In this document: piece after piece, positions 35,337 to 45,233 of the stretch
Numbering within the stretch: the first letter of the stretch is position 1
How the letters are laid out: each line of letters starts with the position of its first letter
Assembly: GCA_024304995.1 (NCBI GenBank)
Contig: JAMWZD010000002.1
Span: forward strand, 496,001 to 560,000
Origin: Rickettsiales bacterium
Lineage (GTDB): Bacteria; Pseudomonadota; Alphaproteobacteria; Rickettsiales; UBA998
Reading direction: 5' to 3'
Length of the DNA stretch: 64,000 nt
Made by a program: the position numbers and the translations under genes
The notes under the pieces: model-generated
What the model was told of the DNA's origin: nothing
The model's database searches: none
The model's input: only the letters and a program-made list of their open reading frames with translations

Positions 35337-36335
35337 ATGACAAAAAACGGTTTTATTCTTTCTGGCATTCAGCCAACGGGCAATATGCATCTGGGCAATT
35401 ATCTGGGCGCGATTCGCAACTGGGTAAGTATGCAGGATGATTATGAATGTTACTTCATGCTGGCAGATATGCACGCGATTACGGTGAATTATGACCGCGC
35501 AGCCTTGCCAGACATGGTGCGGCGCACGGCTGCGGCATATATTGCCAGCGGGATTGATCCTGACAAATGCGCCATTTTTGCGCAATCTGCCATCCCTGAA
35601 CATGCGTATTTAGGTTGGATATTTAACTGCCACACGCCGCTTGGCTGGCTCAACCGCATGACGCAGTTTAAAGAAAAAGCAGGCAAAAAGCGCGATATGG
35701 CGAGCATGGGCTTATATGGCTATCCTGTGCTGATGGCGGCGGATATTCTGCTGTATCATGCGTCTCATGTGCCAGTGGGGGAAGACCAGAAGCAGCATCT
35801 GGAACTCGCGCGGGACATTGCAGGCGCATTTAACCGTTTTTATGAAACAGAATATTTTAAGCTGCCAGAACCTGTGATTTTGGGGGAAACCACCCGAGTA
35901 ATGAGCCTGCGTGATGGCACCAAAAAAATGAGTAAATCAGACCCGTCTGATATGTCACGCATTTTGCTGAGTGATGATGCGGATGCGATTGCTAATAAAG
36001 TGAAAAAAGCCAAGTCTGATATGGTGGAGGGGATGAGCTATAATGTAGCTGAGCGCCCCGAAGCGTCTAACCTATTGGCAATTTATGCTGCGGTGACAGG
36101 GCAAACCGTGAAACAAGCAGAAGCAGAATGTGCAAGCGATAGCTTCTCAGCGTTCAAAACTAAGCTAGCTGATGCGCTCATTGCGCACTTAGCGCCAATT
36201 CACCAAAAATTCACTACTTTGATGGATAATCCAGCCTATCTGGATGGTATCATTCGTGATGGGCAGGAAAAAGCGACCATCATCGCGCAAGATACAGTGA
36301 AAGAAGTGAAAGAACTGGTGGGGTTTTCGTTTTAG
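35337..36335 (+). CDS. trpS: Tryptophanyl-tRNA synthetase
   Basis: A 332-residue class I synthetase. The HIGH-like motif is GNMHLGNYLGA near the N-terminus (about residues 14-24) and the KMSKS loop is KKMSKSDPSD (about 196-205). Length and C-terminal features are normal. The start at 35337 gives the family N-terminus (ILSGIQPTG). The next gene starts three bases after the stop, so the two are co-transcribed. Confidence 0.97.
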   Translation: MTKNGFILSGIQPTGNMHLGNYLGAIRNWVSMQDDYECYFMLADMHAITVNYDRAALPDMVRRTAAAYIASGIDPDKCAIFAQSAIPEHAYLGWIFNCHTPLGWLNRMTQFKEKAGKKRDMASMGLYGYPVLMAADILLYHASHVPVGEDQKQHLELARDIAGAFNRFYETEYFKLPEPVILGETTRVMSLRDGTKKMSKSDPSDMSRILLSDDADAIANKVKKAKSDMVEGMSYNVAERPEASNLLAIYAAVTGQTVKQAEAECASDSFSAFKTKLADALIAHLAPIHQKFTTLMDNPAYLDGIIRDGQEKATIIAQDTVKEVKELVGFSF

Positions 36336-36338
36336 CGC

Positions 36339-36965
36339 GTGATACGGTTATTGTTTAGTTTAATACGATTTATCAGACGGTTGCTCTGGAAACCAATCTG
36401 GCACTTTGTTTATTTCTTTTTGAAAAAGCCAAAGCGATTATGGTATATCGCACTGGTGATTGCGGGGCTTGCACTGTTTGCAGCTTACGGACCAGACCCC
36501 AAACCCGAAATGGTGATGACGCAGGAAGAAGCGGCAAAATTGCTTGAACCAGACTATACCCGCGTGCAGTTGCCTGTGATCAACGGTCATATCAGTAACG
36601 GAAATTCGCGTTTTGCAAAACGCCTTGCGCCAAACCTTCCGCCGCATGAGCGTGAAATTTATTCCCGCCATTTTGATTATGCGATTCGTAACGTGCCGCA
36701 GGGAGATACGTATAAATGGGTACAGCATGAGGCATTTTTTGGCTCGCTCACAGTGGCGAAAATGTTTCAGGCAAAAAACGGGACATATTGTCGGAATTTT
36801 GAAGAATTACTCGCGCATCAAAACAAGGCGCAACGTTTTGTTGGCACTGCCTGCCAACGTCGTTCGGGAGGATGGTGCAAACTCAACCGCTCCAGCGCCC
36901 ACACTTGCGAAATTGGCTCTGCCAGCACATGGGACATCTGGTGGCAGCAACTGTTTCAGTTTTAG
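36339..36965 (+). CDS. Surface-antigen-like (17-kDa/RT0821-type) membrane-anchored protein
   Basis: A 208-residue protein that starts with GTG. A basic N-terminus and a hydrophobic helix (about 32-50) anchor it; there is no lipobox. The C-terminal half resembles the COG4520/RT0821 surface antigen domain: an Ala/Gly-Trp pattern, a Gly-rich turn, and NGTYCRNFEELL followed by VGTACQRRSGGW. Known members are outer-membrane-associated proteins of alphaproteobacteria such as Rickettsia. The N-terminal anchor is unusual for the family. Function unknown; call is tentative. Confidence 0.55.
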   Translation: MIRLLFSLIRFIRRLLWKPIWHFVYFFLKKPKRLWYIALVIAGLALFAAYGPDPKPEMVMTQEEAAKLLEPDYTRVQLPVINGHISNGNSRFAKRLAPNLPPHEREIYSRHFDYAIRNVPQGDTYKWVQHEAFFGSLTVAKMFQAKNGTYCRNFEELLAHQNKAQRFVGTACQRRSGGWCKLNRSSAHTCEIGSASTWDIWWQQLFQF

Positions 36966-36978
36966 AGAAGCGACGAAG

Positions 36979-37009
36979 AAAAATCTCAGAAGCTATATGC
37001 TATCTGAGA
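36979..37009 (-). terminator. Terminator for the 119-residue protein
   Basis: A 7-bp outer stem (TCTCAGA with TCTGAGA) and an inner AGC-GCT stem are followed on the minus strand by five T. Confidence 0.65.
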
Positions 37010-37030
37010 GTTAAAAAGATTATATGATAA

Positions 37031-37390
37031 TTATTCTGTTTCTAATACCTTAAGGATATTTTCTTGAGAAAATAGCCAAGGTACATCGTGTCCGTTCACT
37101 AAGACTGTTTGCGTAGCGCCTTCTTTAATTTCCGCATATGTTTTGCGGTGATTGAAGTTTAGCTTTGCTAATGACCAATGCACAGAATAAGTTTGTTCAT
37201 CTGTTGCAATTACTACGCCAGACTGAGTAGATGCATTGCGCCCTACAATGTCTTTTTCAGCAATTGTAATTGTTTTTTCTCTTGTAGGAACTGCCCAAAC
37301 TAAATAAAAGACTACGCTTATAGCTATAAGAATAGTACCAATTTTGTTTGCAGTTTTTTGAGAAACAGGTCTATCCAAAAAATCAAACAT
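37031..37390 (-). CDS. Hypothetical single-pass membrane protein
   Basis: A 119-residue protein that I do not recognise. One hydrophobic helix (about 17-34, IGTILIAISVVFYLVWA) precedes a soluble, strand-rich domain of about 80 residues with a DEQTYSVHWS segment. The ATG at 37390 gives the best N-terminus; a GTG at 37399 is possible. It is AT-rich and convergent with the trpS unit, with its own terminator. Confidence 0.62.
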   Translation of the reverse strand: MFDFLDRPVSQKTANKIGTILIAISVVFYLVWAVPTREKTITIAEKDIVGRNASTQSGVVIATDEQTYSVHWSLAKLNFNHRKTYAEIKEGATQTVLVNGHDVPWLFSQENILKVLETE

Positions 37391-37491
37391 GGTTATCACA
37401 AGGATTAAAGAATAATTGGACGTTACTAGGTAACGGAATTAAGAAATTCAGCAAGTTGAATACTAAATAATTAACCTTAAGTCAATCTAAA

Positions 37492-38829
37492 TTACTTCCC
37501 TTTCTTCACATAAGGATTTTTGCCCGTACGCAACATCAACCGTATTGGCACACCTGGCATGTCAAAGGTATTGCGCAAATCATTCGTAAGGTAACGCACG
37601 TAAGATGCAGGCACTTCTTTGTTCATATTAGAAAATAGTGCAAAAGTCGGCGGGCGGGATTTGGTTTGCGTGATATAGCGGAATTTCAGGCGACGACCGC
37701 GCACCAGAGGTGGCGAATGCATAGACACCATATCTTCCAGCCAGAGATTGAGTTTGTGGGTGGGGATGCGTTTGTTCCATGTGTTGTAAATGCCTGCAAC
37801 GGCTTCCATCAACTCATCCACACCTTTTCCCGTCGTTGCGACAATCGGCACAACGGGAATATTCTTCATTTGCGGCACAACGTCATGCAAACGGTGGTAA
37901 AACGCTTTGAGATACGCTTCGTTTATTTTAATTTCATCAGCTTTATTCAGCGCAATCACGCAGCCACGCCCTTCGCGCTCAATCAGACCTGCTAGGCTGT
38001 TATCCTGCTTTTCCAGTGGAATGGTGGCATCCAGCATCAAAATCACCACTTCGGCATATTGCAGGGCTTTCAGACTTGAACCCACAGACAGATGTTCCAG
38101 ATCTTCAGCGATTTTGGCTTTGCGGCGCATTCCTGCCGTGTCCATAATGCGGTATTTCTGGTCATTCCATGTGACATGCACTTCAACAGAATCCCGCGTA
38201 ATCCCCGCTTCTGGGCCAACCAGCACACGGTTTTCACCTGCAAGTGTGTTAGTCAGCGTCGATTTTCCTGCATTGGGGCGACCCAGAATGACTAAGCGGA
38301 TTGGCTTATCCTTGCTTTCTTCTTCCTCAGGCAAGGCTTGCTCATAGGGCAGCAGCGCTTCATATAAATGCACCAGTCCTTCGCCATGTTCTGCGGAGAC
38401 AGGCACTGCATCACCCAGCCCCAATCGCAAAATGTCATATAAGCCATCCTGCACCACGGCAGCGGATTCCGCCTTATTTGCCACCAGCACAATCGGCACA
38501 TCAGTTGCGCGCAATATGCGGGCAAAGCGTTCATCTTCACCTGTCACGCCTGCGCGCGCATCCACCACAAACAGCAATACATGCGCGGTTTTGAGCGCTT
38601 CCATGCTCTGCTCGCTCATGCGGCCTGCAAGTGTCTTCTTGCCTAAATCTTCAAGTCCTGGCGTGTCCACCACTTCAAATTCCATGGGGCCGATGGAACC
38701 AACACCATATTTGCGGTCGCGCGTCACCCCTGGCATGTCATGCACAATCGCATCACGTTTGCCAACAAGGCGGTTAAACAGGGTGGACTTCCCAACATTG
38801 GGACGCCCTAAAATGGCAATGCGAAGCAT
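37492..38829 (-). CDS. der: Ribosome-assembly GTPase Der (EngA)
   Basis: A 445-residue protein with two tandem GTPase domains and a C-terminal KH-like domain. P loops are GRPNVGKST (8-16) and GRPNAGKST (183-191). G4 is NKAE (118-121) in the first domain, a small change from NKxD, and NKAD in the second. Der is essential for 50S subunit maturation. The gene is two bases from the bamB stop, as in many proteobacteria, and closes the guaA-YfgM-bamB-der operon. Confidence 0.98.
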   Translation of the reverse strand: MLRIAILGRPNVGKSTLFNRLVGKRDAIVHDMPGVTRDRKYGVGSIGPMEFEVVDTPGLEDLGKKTLAGRMSEQSMEALKTAHVLLFVVDARAGVTGEDERFARILRATDVPIVLVANKAESAAVVQDGLYDILRLGLGDAVPVSAEHGEGLVHLYEALLPYEQALPEEEESKDKPIRLVILGRPNAGKSTLTNTLAGENRVLVGPEAGITRDSVEVHVTWNDQKYRIMDTAGMRRKAKIAEDLEHLSVGSSLKALQYAEVVILMLDATIPLEKQDNSLAGLIEREGRGCVIALNKADEIKINEAYLKAFYHRLHDVVPQMKNIPVVPIVATTGKGVDELMEAVAGIYNTWNKRIPTHKLNLWLEDMVSMHSPPLVRGRRLKFRYITQTKSRPPTFALFSNMNKEVPASYVRYLTNDLRNTFDMPGVPIRLMLRTGKNPYVKKGK

Positions 38830-38831
38830 GA

Positions 38832-40199
38832 TTATTGCACCTTATACAGGGTTGAGCCGTAAGATAAAAGATAGGCTGCATCGTCTATAAATGCAGGGCT
38901 CGCTGCAATGGATGGCAGCAATTCATCATATCGGATTTCTGCTCCCTGAAGCGAATATTGCTGGATATATCCCGCATTATCCAGCACAACAAGCGTATTA
39001 TTTAATAGAAACGGCCCATATCGGCGTGCAGAAATAATGTCACCTTCAGGTTTAAAGCGTAATGGTTTATACCATGCCATAACCCCTGTGCTGGCATTAT
39101 GGGCAGAGAGATTTCCGTCATGAGAGACGGCATATAGCGCATCGTCACTAATCCACGGTGCATGGGTAATGCCCAGTTCCTGCTGCCATAATCTGCGTCC
39201 GCTGCCTGCCGCATCTGCAACCATCATGCCGTTGCTGTTTCCTGCAACAACCAGACGTTCCGTAATGACGGGGTTTGCATCCATGCCTGTCAGTTCGTTT
39301 ATGGCAGCAAAGGTGGCTGAATTTTGTATAATATCAGCCCAGAGAACCTGACCCGTTGCGCGGTCAAGACGATATAATTCGCCTGAAGGATAGCCTATTA
39401 ACACTGAATTGGAGCTGATGGCTGGAAGGGTGCTGCCAAAAATGCCAGATTCTGTATCTGAACCGCGATGTTGCCAGAGCAGTGACCCGTCGCCTGCATC
39501 CAGTGCAATTAATTCACTGCTGGCAGTCAGTATGAAGAGTTCACCACGATCGTAACGCAGTGATGATCTGAGAGGGAAACCAAGATCACGCTGCCAGACG
39601 ACATTGCCATTTGCAATATCCAATGCGGCGACAATGCCTTTTCCATTAGATGCAAAGACCAGCTGGTTATTGGTTGCCAGACCTCCGACCAACATCAGTG
39701 TGTTGGTTTTGAGCGTAGCGCTGCGCCAGAGTTTTTTGCGAATGTTGCCGCGTTGATGCGCAGTGACCACGCCTCTGCCGTCCATTGCAATAACGGCCTG
39801 TTCTGAAAGCACGGGTGAGGGAGCGTGAGATGATACAATCCAGTCATTGCCATCACCCACCGTCACTTTTTCGCTAATATTCTGCAGCAGACTGCCTTTG
39901 ATATGCCCTTTTTGCTGTGTTGCATCGCCGCCTTCCTGATTCCAGCGAGTAACGCTGGCTGCCTCAGATAATTGCACATCATCCAGTGCAGTCTCATCCA
40001 GCATAATGCGGCGTTTATAGCTCATGACATCTATTCGGGAATCATTTGATGGTTCGGTGATTTCACTCACATTTTTATCTGAAAAAAGACTGGTGGTTTT
40101 ATCCCAGCCACGTTCCATCGTGCCACACGCGCCAAGTGCAGCACACATAAAAATAGCATGAAAACTTAGTTTTAAAGATCGGTTATTGTTCTGTAGCAT
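38832..40199 (-). CDS. bamB: Outer-membrane assembly lipoprotein BamB
   Basis: A 455-residue lipoprotein. The signal peptide ends at the lipobox LGAC (Cys about residue 24). The rest is a PQQ-like beta propeller with the repeated ALDAGDGSLLWQHR type motif (LDIANGNVVWQRD, LDRATGQVLWAD). BamB is the peripheral scaffold of the BAM complex that inserts outer-membrane proteins. The ATG at 40199 gives the signal peptide; it overlaps the upstream gene by 17 bases. A longer frame to 40301 is rejected. Confidence 0.92.
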   Translation of the reverse strand: MLQNNNRSLKLSFHAIFMCAALGACGTMERGWDKTTSLFSDKNVSEITEPSNDSRIDVMSYKRRIMLDETALDDVQLSEAASVTRWNQEGGDATQQKGHIKGSLLQNISEKVTVGDGNDWIVSSHAPSPVLSEQAVIAMDGRGVVTAHQRGNIRKKLWRSATLKTNTLMLVGGLATNNQLVFASNGKGIVAALDIANGNVVWQRDLGFPLRSSLRYDRGELFILTASSELIALDAGDGSLLWQHRGSDTESGIFGSTLPAISSNSVLIGYPSGELYRLDRATGQVLWADIIQNSATFAAINELTGMDANPVITERLVVAGNSNGMMVADAAGSGRRLWQQELGITHAPWISDDALYAVSHDGNLSAHNASTGVMAWYKPLRFKPEGDIISARRYGPFLLNNTLVVLDNAGYIQQYSLQGAEIRYDELLPSIAASPAFIDDAAYLLSYGSTLYKVQ

Positions 40200-40854
40200 C
40201 TTTTTCTGACGTAACATTTTTTTGCTCAGCAGATTCTGGTAGGTAGTTCTGCAATATCGTGGATGCACGCTGGCGCATGGTTGGCGGTGCTTCCGCGTCA
40301 TTTGCTATGCGTGAATAGATGCTGGCAGCTTCCTGCAGTTTATTATCCTTGATTAGCTGTAACGCACGTTGTTCCATTTCTGTGAAGCGATAAAAACTAT
40401 TGCCTGATGTTTTTTCATCCGCAATTGTGTTGCCTGACAGATAAATATGGAACCATTCACGATAGGGTTTTGGCATGGTGCTGTCTTTCGAAAAATCCTC
40501 TGCAAGCTCACGCGCGGTTTTTTCATCACCCATATTATATTTCAGTTTGACCAGCCATATTTTGGATAATGTCTCAAAGGGCACGCTGCCAGACTCGCTC
40601 AGTTCTTCAATGATTTTAAGCGCCTGCGCATTATTGCCCTTTTCAGCCAGTTTCACTGCTTCATAAAGCGCGAATGTCATATCTTCCTGTTTGGATTCAA
40701 CATGGTTGTTCCATAGCACATACACAATTGTCAGGATGATAACTGCTCCTGTCAGCCAGATAACATACTTGCCGACCGCATCCCAAAGCTGTTGAAATTT
40801 TTCATTCCGTACCGCTTCGTCCACTTCGCGGAAAATGCCTTCATCTTCACTCAT
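40183..40854 (-). CDS. YfgM-like TPR-type membrane protein
   Basis: A 223-residue protein. A single transmembrane helix (about 32-53, YVIWLTGAVIILTIVYVLW) follows a short cytoplasmic N-terminus; the periplasmic part is helical TPR-like (TFALYEAVKLAEKGNNAQALKII, LALQLIKDNKLQEAASIYSRI). In E. coli YfgM sits just upstream of bamB and der and works with PpiD and SecYEG. The same order here supports the call. ATG at 40854, seven bases after guaA. Confidence 0.8.
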   Translation of the reverse strand: MSEDEGIFREVDEAVRNEKFQQLWDAVGKYVIWLTGAVIILTIVYVLWNNHVESKQEDMTFALYEAVKLAEKGNNAQALKIIEELSESGSVPFETLSKIWLVKLKYNMGDEKTARELAEDFSKDSTMPKPYREWFHIYLSGNTIADEKTSGNSFYRFTEMEQRALQLIKDNKLQEAASIYSRIANDAEAPPTMRQRASTILQNYLPESAEQKNVTSEKDATEQ

Positions 40855-40861
40855 AATCTGC

Positions 40862-42412
40862 TTACTCCCACTCAATCGTTCCTGGAGGTTTACTGGTAAT
40901 ATCATAGACCACGCGATTAATGCCACTGACTTCGTTTATGATGCGGTTTGAGACGCGGCTCAAAAACTCATGATCATAATGATAATAATCGGCCGTCATA
41001 CCATCAGTTGAAGTGACGGCGCGTAATGCGCAAACATATTCATACGTGCGGTTATCACCCATCACGCCGACTGTTTTCACTGGCAACAACACGGCAAATG
41101 CCTGCCAGATAGCGTCATATAACCCAGCATTGCGAATTTCTTCGATATAGATAGCATCTGCTTTTTGCAAAATTTCGACTTTTTCAGGATCAATCGCGCC
41201 AGGAATGCGGATGGCAAGCCCAGGACCAGGGAAGGGGTGACGCCCAATCATGGCTTCAGGAAGCCCAAGTTCCAGCCCCAATTCTCGCACTTCATCTTTG
41301 AACAGTTCGCGCAAAGGCTCAACCAGTTTCAGCTTCATGCGTGCAGGCAACCCGCCGACATTATGATGGGATTTAATGGTAACGCTAGGACCGCCGTGGA
41401 ATGAGACAGACTCAATCACGTCAGGATAGAGTGTGCCTTGCGCAAGAAAATCTACATTCTCAATGCGTTTTGCTTCCTTTTCAAACAAATTGATGAAGGT
41501 TTCGCCAATGATTTTGCGTTTTTTTTCTGGGTCACTGACGCCGTTTAAGCGTTCTAAAAAGAGCTTCCCTGCACTGATTTTGATGAATTTCGCGCCAATG
41601 TCATTTTCAAACATCTCGCAGACCTGTGCCACTTCGTTGGCGCGAAGAAGTCCAGTATCTACGAAGATACAAGTGAGTTGTTCACCTAATGCTTCCTGCA
41701 AAAGCGCAGCAACAACTGAAGAATCAACACCACCGCTTACTGCTGCAAGCACATGCCCATCGCCTACATAATTGCGGATGTCATTAATCGCGCGGGTTTT
41801 AAATGATGCCATGCTCCATGTGTCTTTGCACTCACAGATATTGCGAGCGAAGTTTTCCAGCAATTTTTTTCCATCTGGAGTGTGCATCACTTCGGGGTGG
41901 AATTGCACGCCGTAATATTTTTCTGCTTCATTGGCGATGGCACCAAATGGTGCAGATGGTGTGGTGGCCACAACTTCAAACCCTTGCGGGATGGCTTCTA
42001 CGCGGTCACCATGACTCATCCAAACTTGATGCGATTCGCCTTTGTTCCATACGCCTTCAAACAAGGCGCACTCTTTGGCAACATCAATATATGCCCGTCC
42101 AAACTCACGGTGATCTGCGGGCAGCACATCCCCGCCGAGATGTTTGCAGAGCAACTGCATCCCGTAACAAATGCCAAGCACTGGCAATTTGGAATCCAGC
42201 AAAATTTGCGGTAATTTCGGTGAAAAATCTTCATGCACAGAGGCAGGACCACCAGAGAGAATCACGCCGTTAGGGTCTAGTTTCTTCAGCGCGTCTTCTG
42301 CCAGATGCACAGGCACGACTTCACTATACACCCCCGCTTCACGCACGCGACGGGCAATAAGCTGAGTGACCTGTGAGCCAAAATCAATGATGAGGATGGT
42401 GTTGTTTTTCAT
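40862..42412 (-). CDS. guaA: GMP synthase (glutamine-hydrolysing)
   Basis: A 516-residue enzyme that converts XMP to GMP. The class I glutamine amidotransferase domain has Cys82 ([10 protein letters not shown]), His172 and Glu174 (FHPEV). The ATP-pyrophosphatase domain has the P loop SGGVDSS (226-232). The C-terminal domain ends [10 protein letters not shown], the canonical end. It is the first gene of the guaA-YfgM-bamB-der operon. Confidence 0.98.
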   Translation of the reverse strand: MKNNTILIIDFGSQVTQLIARRVREAGVYSEVVPVHLAEDALKKLDPNGVILSGGPASVHEDFSPKLPQILLDSKLPVLGICYGMQLLCKHLGGDVLPADHREFGRAYIDVAKECALFEGVWNKGESHQVWMSHGDRVEAIPQGFEVVATTPSAPFGAIANEAEKYYGVQFHPEVMHTPDGKKLLENFARNICECKDTWSMASFKTRAINDIRNYVGDGHVLAAVSGGVDSSVVAALLQEALGEQLTCIFVDTGLLRANEVAQVCEMFENDIGAKFIKISAGKLFLERLNGVSDPEKKRKIIGETFINLFEKEAKRIENVDFLAQGTLYPDVIESVSFHGGPSVTIKSHHNVGGLPARMKLKLVEPLRELFKDEVRELGLELGLPEAMIGRHPFPGPGLAIRIPGAIDPEKVEILQKADAIYIEEIRNAGLYDAIWQAFAVLLPVKTVGVMGDNRTYEYVCALRAVTSTDGMTADYYHYDHEFLSRVSNRIINEVSGINRVVYDITSKPPGTIEWE

Positions 42413-42506
42413 AGCTTACGCTTTTAGCGGAACTGGCAAAATGACACAAGTCTAATATGAATTTACGTATTAAGACTATTACAGACAATTGCATAACTTT
42501 AATTTT

Positions 42507-42593
42507 TGTCATGCTGAGCACAGCGAAGCACCCACAAACTCTTGCGCAAGCGGCTCTGGATGCTTCAGTCGCTTTGCTCCATCAGAATGACGA
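42507..42593 (+). repeat. HAERSEAS-type palindromic intergenic repeat, copy C
   Basis: Left arm: TGTCATGCTGAGCACAGCGA then AGCACCCAC. Right arm: GGATGCTTCAGTCGCTTTGC then TCCATCAGAATGACG, its inverted partner. The loop contains a small palindrome around CTTGCGCAAG. It lies in the 242-bp gap between purA and guaA; the remainder of that gap shows nothing else. Confidence 0.7.
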
Positions 42594-42654
42594 AGTGATA
42601 GCTATGTGATTGTCTAAAACTATATTTAACGCCACAAATTATAGTGCAATTTGT

Positions 42655-43944
42655 TTACTCAAACGGGTCTTTCACCAAAATCGTATCTTCGCGCTTGGGA
42701 GAGGTGGAAAGCATCGCCACGGGACATTCAATCAATTCCTCAATGCGACGGATATATTTGATGGCGGCAGCAGGCAAATCTTTCCAGCTTTTGCAACCAA
42801 ATGTGGTGTCACTCCAGCCTTCGATTGTTTCATAAACTGGTGTGACTTTGGCTTGTGCGCTTTGTGCTGCGGGATAGTAATCCAGCGTTTCGCCGTCCAA
42901 CTCATAACCCACGCAGATTTTCAGTTCATCGAAGCCGTCCAAAACGTCCAGCTTGGTAAGGGCAATGCCATCCACACCACCAATCTTCAGGGCTTGGCGC
43001 ACCATGACCGCATCAAACCAGCCACAACGACGCGAGCGCCCTGTAACCGTGCCAAATTCATGACCGCGTTCGCCGAGGCGTTGCCCCACTTCATTTTCCT
43101 GCTCTGTTGGAAACGGTCCGCTGCCTACGCGCGTGGTGTAGGCTTTGGTGATGCCCAGCACGAAGCCCACGGAAGAAGGTCCAACACCAGAACCTGCGCA
43201 GGCTGCGCCTGCAACCGTGTTGGAGGATGTCACAAACGGATATGTTCCATGATCAATATCCAGCATAGAGCCTTGCGCACCTTCAAACAAAATGCGCTGG
43301 CGGTTTTTCTTTGCTTCATCCAGCGTGCGCCAAACGGGCTTTGCATATGAAAGCAACTTGTCTTTCACGGGATTTATTTTGTCTAAAATATCCTGCTTGG
43401 TGACTTCTGTCATGTTTGCTGCTTTGAGCATGATGTTGTGGTGCGCCAACAATGCATCCAGCTTCGCATCTAACACTTCTTCATCTGCCAAATCACACAC
43501 GCGCAAGCCACGGCGTGCGATTTTATCTTCATAAGCAGGACCAATGCCACGTTTGGTCGTGCCAATCATGCCTTTGCCGCGTAATGTTTCCGCTACGCCG
43601 TCAATTTGCTGATGAATCGGCAAAATCAGGGTGGCATTTTCAGCAATCTGCAAATTCTCAGGCGTAATGTCCAGCCCTTGCTTGCCGACTTGTTCAATTT
43701 CTTCAAATAACGCGCACGGGTCAATCACCACGCCATTGCCGATGATGCTCAGCTTTCCGCCACGCACCACGCCAGAAGGCAGCAGGCTGAGTTTATAGGT
43801 TACACCATTCACCACCAGCGTATGCCCTGCATTATGCCCGCCCTGAAAGCGCACAATCACATCTGCACGTTCAGACAACCAGTCCACGACCTTGCCTTTT
43901 CCTTCATCTCCCCATTGAGAGCCTATAACTGCTACATTGCTCAT
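42655..43944 (-). CDS. purA: Adenylosuccinate synthetase
   Basis: A 429-residue enzyme that condenses IMP with aspartate using GTP on the way to AMP. P-loop-like GDEGKGK is at residues 12-18 with catalytic Asp13; GGHNAGHT and the C-terminal [15 protein letters not shown]-type region (here [21 protein letters not shown]) are typical. It overlaps hisZ by ATGA (43941-43944) and is translationally coupled to it. Confidence 0.98.
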   Translation of the reverse strand: MSNVAVIGSQWGDEGKGKVVDWLSERADVIVRFQGGHNAGHTLVVNGVTYKLSLLPSGVVRGGKLSIIGNGVVIDPCALFEEIEQVGKQGLDITPENLQIAENATLILPIHQQIDGVAETLRGKGMIGTTKRGIGPAYEDKIARRGLRVCDLADEEVLDAKLDALLAHHNIMLKAANMTEVTKQDILDKINPVKDKLLSYAKPVWRTLDEAKKNRQRILFEGAQGSMLDIDHGTYPFVTSSNTVAGAACAGSGVGPSSVGFVLGITKAYTTRVGSGPFPTEQENEVGQRLGERGHEFGTVTGRSRRCGWFDAVMVRQALKIGGVDGIALTKLDVLDGFDELKICVGYELDGETLDYYPAAQSAQAKVTPVYETIEGWSDTTFGCKSWKDLPAAAIKYIRRIEELIECPVAMLSTSPKREDTILVKDPFE

Positions 43945-44951
43945 GAAACTGTCTCCTTGATTGTCTTAAATGATGCATCACGCAACCCTTTTGCTTCTTC
44001 ATAAGGGGTTGCATCTGAAATAATATGTTCTTCTGACCTGGCTGGAAATGCAATATCAGACTGCATCAGCTTTTCCATATAAAGTGTTAAACCACAGCCA
44101 TGTTTACTCTCTGCATAATCATAGCTTCCGCCGCGTCCGATTTCCTGTTTGGTTTCAGCATCCAGTAAGGTGAAGCAAATGCCGTTGTGATAAGGAAAGT
44201 CCTCTGTGTCCAGTGCATCTGTAATCACGCTGACATGTTCAAACCGTGCTTCAATTTCCTCTTTTAATGCATTTACTGGGTGAAGCGCCTGTTGCACTGT
44301 TTCGGAATAACGTGCTTTCTCGTTATGCAGCAATGCCACAATGTCCTGTCTGGCAGTCACGTCATCATGCAATGAATCACTGTCTTTGTTGTAAATTGCT
44401 TTGCGCAGTTCTGGCGTGGCGGTGGGGCAAAGCTGTTCCAGCAAGCCTGCAATGCACAAGGTAATCACCAGTTTTTTGATTCCAAGCGTTTCCAGTGCTT
44501 CCAATGTTGCTGTCAGCACTTCCAGCGGGTCAGCATGTGCCCCTATCATTTCAATGCCTGTCTGACGTAGCTGCCGCCCAGAAAATGCGCCATGTGGTGC
44601 AGTGCTGCGCAGAATATTTCCTGCATAAGACAGCCGTGCGATAGGTGTGTTTTTCAGCAATCTTCCTGCAATACGCTCAATTTGCGTGGTGATGTCTGCC
44701 CGAAGCGCCATCATGGTTTGGGAGGCAGTGTCCATCACACGAAAACTCTGTGCATTATAGACGTTGCCTTTGCCCGTCAGCAATGACGCTTCATATTCCA
44801 TCAAAGGTGGGGAAACCTGCTCATATCCGAATAATGCGAATCTATCCAGCAACTGATTCATCACAAAACGTTCATGCGCTGCGTCAGGATGCATCACATC
44901 ACGCAAGCCTTCAGGCAGCAAAGTGGGCAGTGATGGTTCTGTTTTCGTCAT
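43941..44951 (-). CDS. hisZ: ATP phosphoribosyltransferase regulatory subunit
   Basis: A 336-residue HisRS-like protein without tRNA-synthetase motifs at the C-terminus. The class II core is recognisable ([53 protein letters not shown]). HisZ binds the short HisG enzyme and makes it sensitive to histidine. hisG should be of the short form elsewhere in the genome. HisZ-purA neighbours are common in alphaproteobacteria. Confidence 0.9.
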   Translation of the reverse strand: MTKTEPSLPTLLPEGLRDVMHPDAAHERFVMNQLLDRFALFGYEQVSPPLMEYEASLLTGKGNVYNAQSFRVMDTASQTMMALRADITTQIERIAGRLLKNTPIARLSYAGNILRSTAPHGAFSGRQLRQTGIEMIGAHADPLEVLTATLEALETLGIKKLVITLCIAGLLEQLCPTATPELRKAIYNKDSDSLHDDVTARQDIVALLHNEKARYSETVQQALHPVNALKEEIEARFEHVSVITDALDTEDFPYHNGICFTLLDAETKQEIGRGGSYDYAESKHGCGLTLYMEKLMQSDIAFPARSEEHIISDATPYEEAKGLRDASFKTIKETVS

Positions 44952-45076
44952 GCGGTGTTTTAGATTATATTATGGTTAGAATCAGCACAGACGCAACATT
45001 GCGTTTGACAACCTTACCTAATCTATTTTTTAATTCAGGTCAATTACGAGTTAAAACGATTATGTAACTTTGGTTC

Positions 45077-45158
45077 GCGTCATTCTCAAGCGCAGTGAAG
45101 CATCCATCTTTCCGTTTATGCAAGAGTTTCTGGATGTTTCGCTGCGCTTAATATGATG
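45077..45158 (+). repeat. HAERSEAS-type palindromic intergenic repeat, copy D
   Basis: Left arm: CGTCATTCTCAAGCGCAGTG then AAGCATCCATC. Right arm: TCTGGATGTTTCGCTGCGCT then TAATATGATG. The central segment TGCAAGAGTTT resembles the reverse complement of the loop of copy C, so C and D are close relatives. It lies in the 282-bp gap between hisZ and the efflux adaptor; nothing else is clear in that gap. Confidence 0.65.
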
Positions 45159-45233
45159 ATATTATCTATTATGTAATGGTCTTAAGGTGATTTATTTCAT
45201 GCATTTTCCTGCATAAGCAGTATAAGTATTTTT

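Noticed and set aside
38832-40301. BamB start at 40301
   Set aside because: The added residues overlap the upstream gene by more than 100 bases and would hide the lipoprotein signal peptide; the ATG at 40199 fits.
42610-43350. A 246-codon frame on the plus strand antisense to purA
   Set aside because: It lies wholly opposite a clear purA gene and its translation has no domain character.
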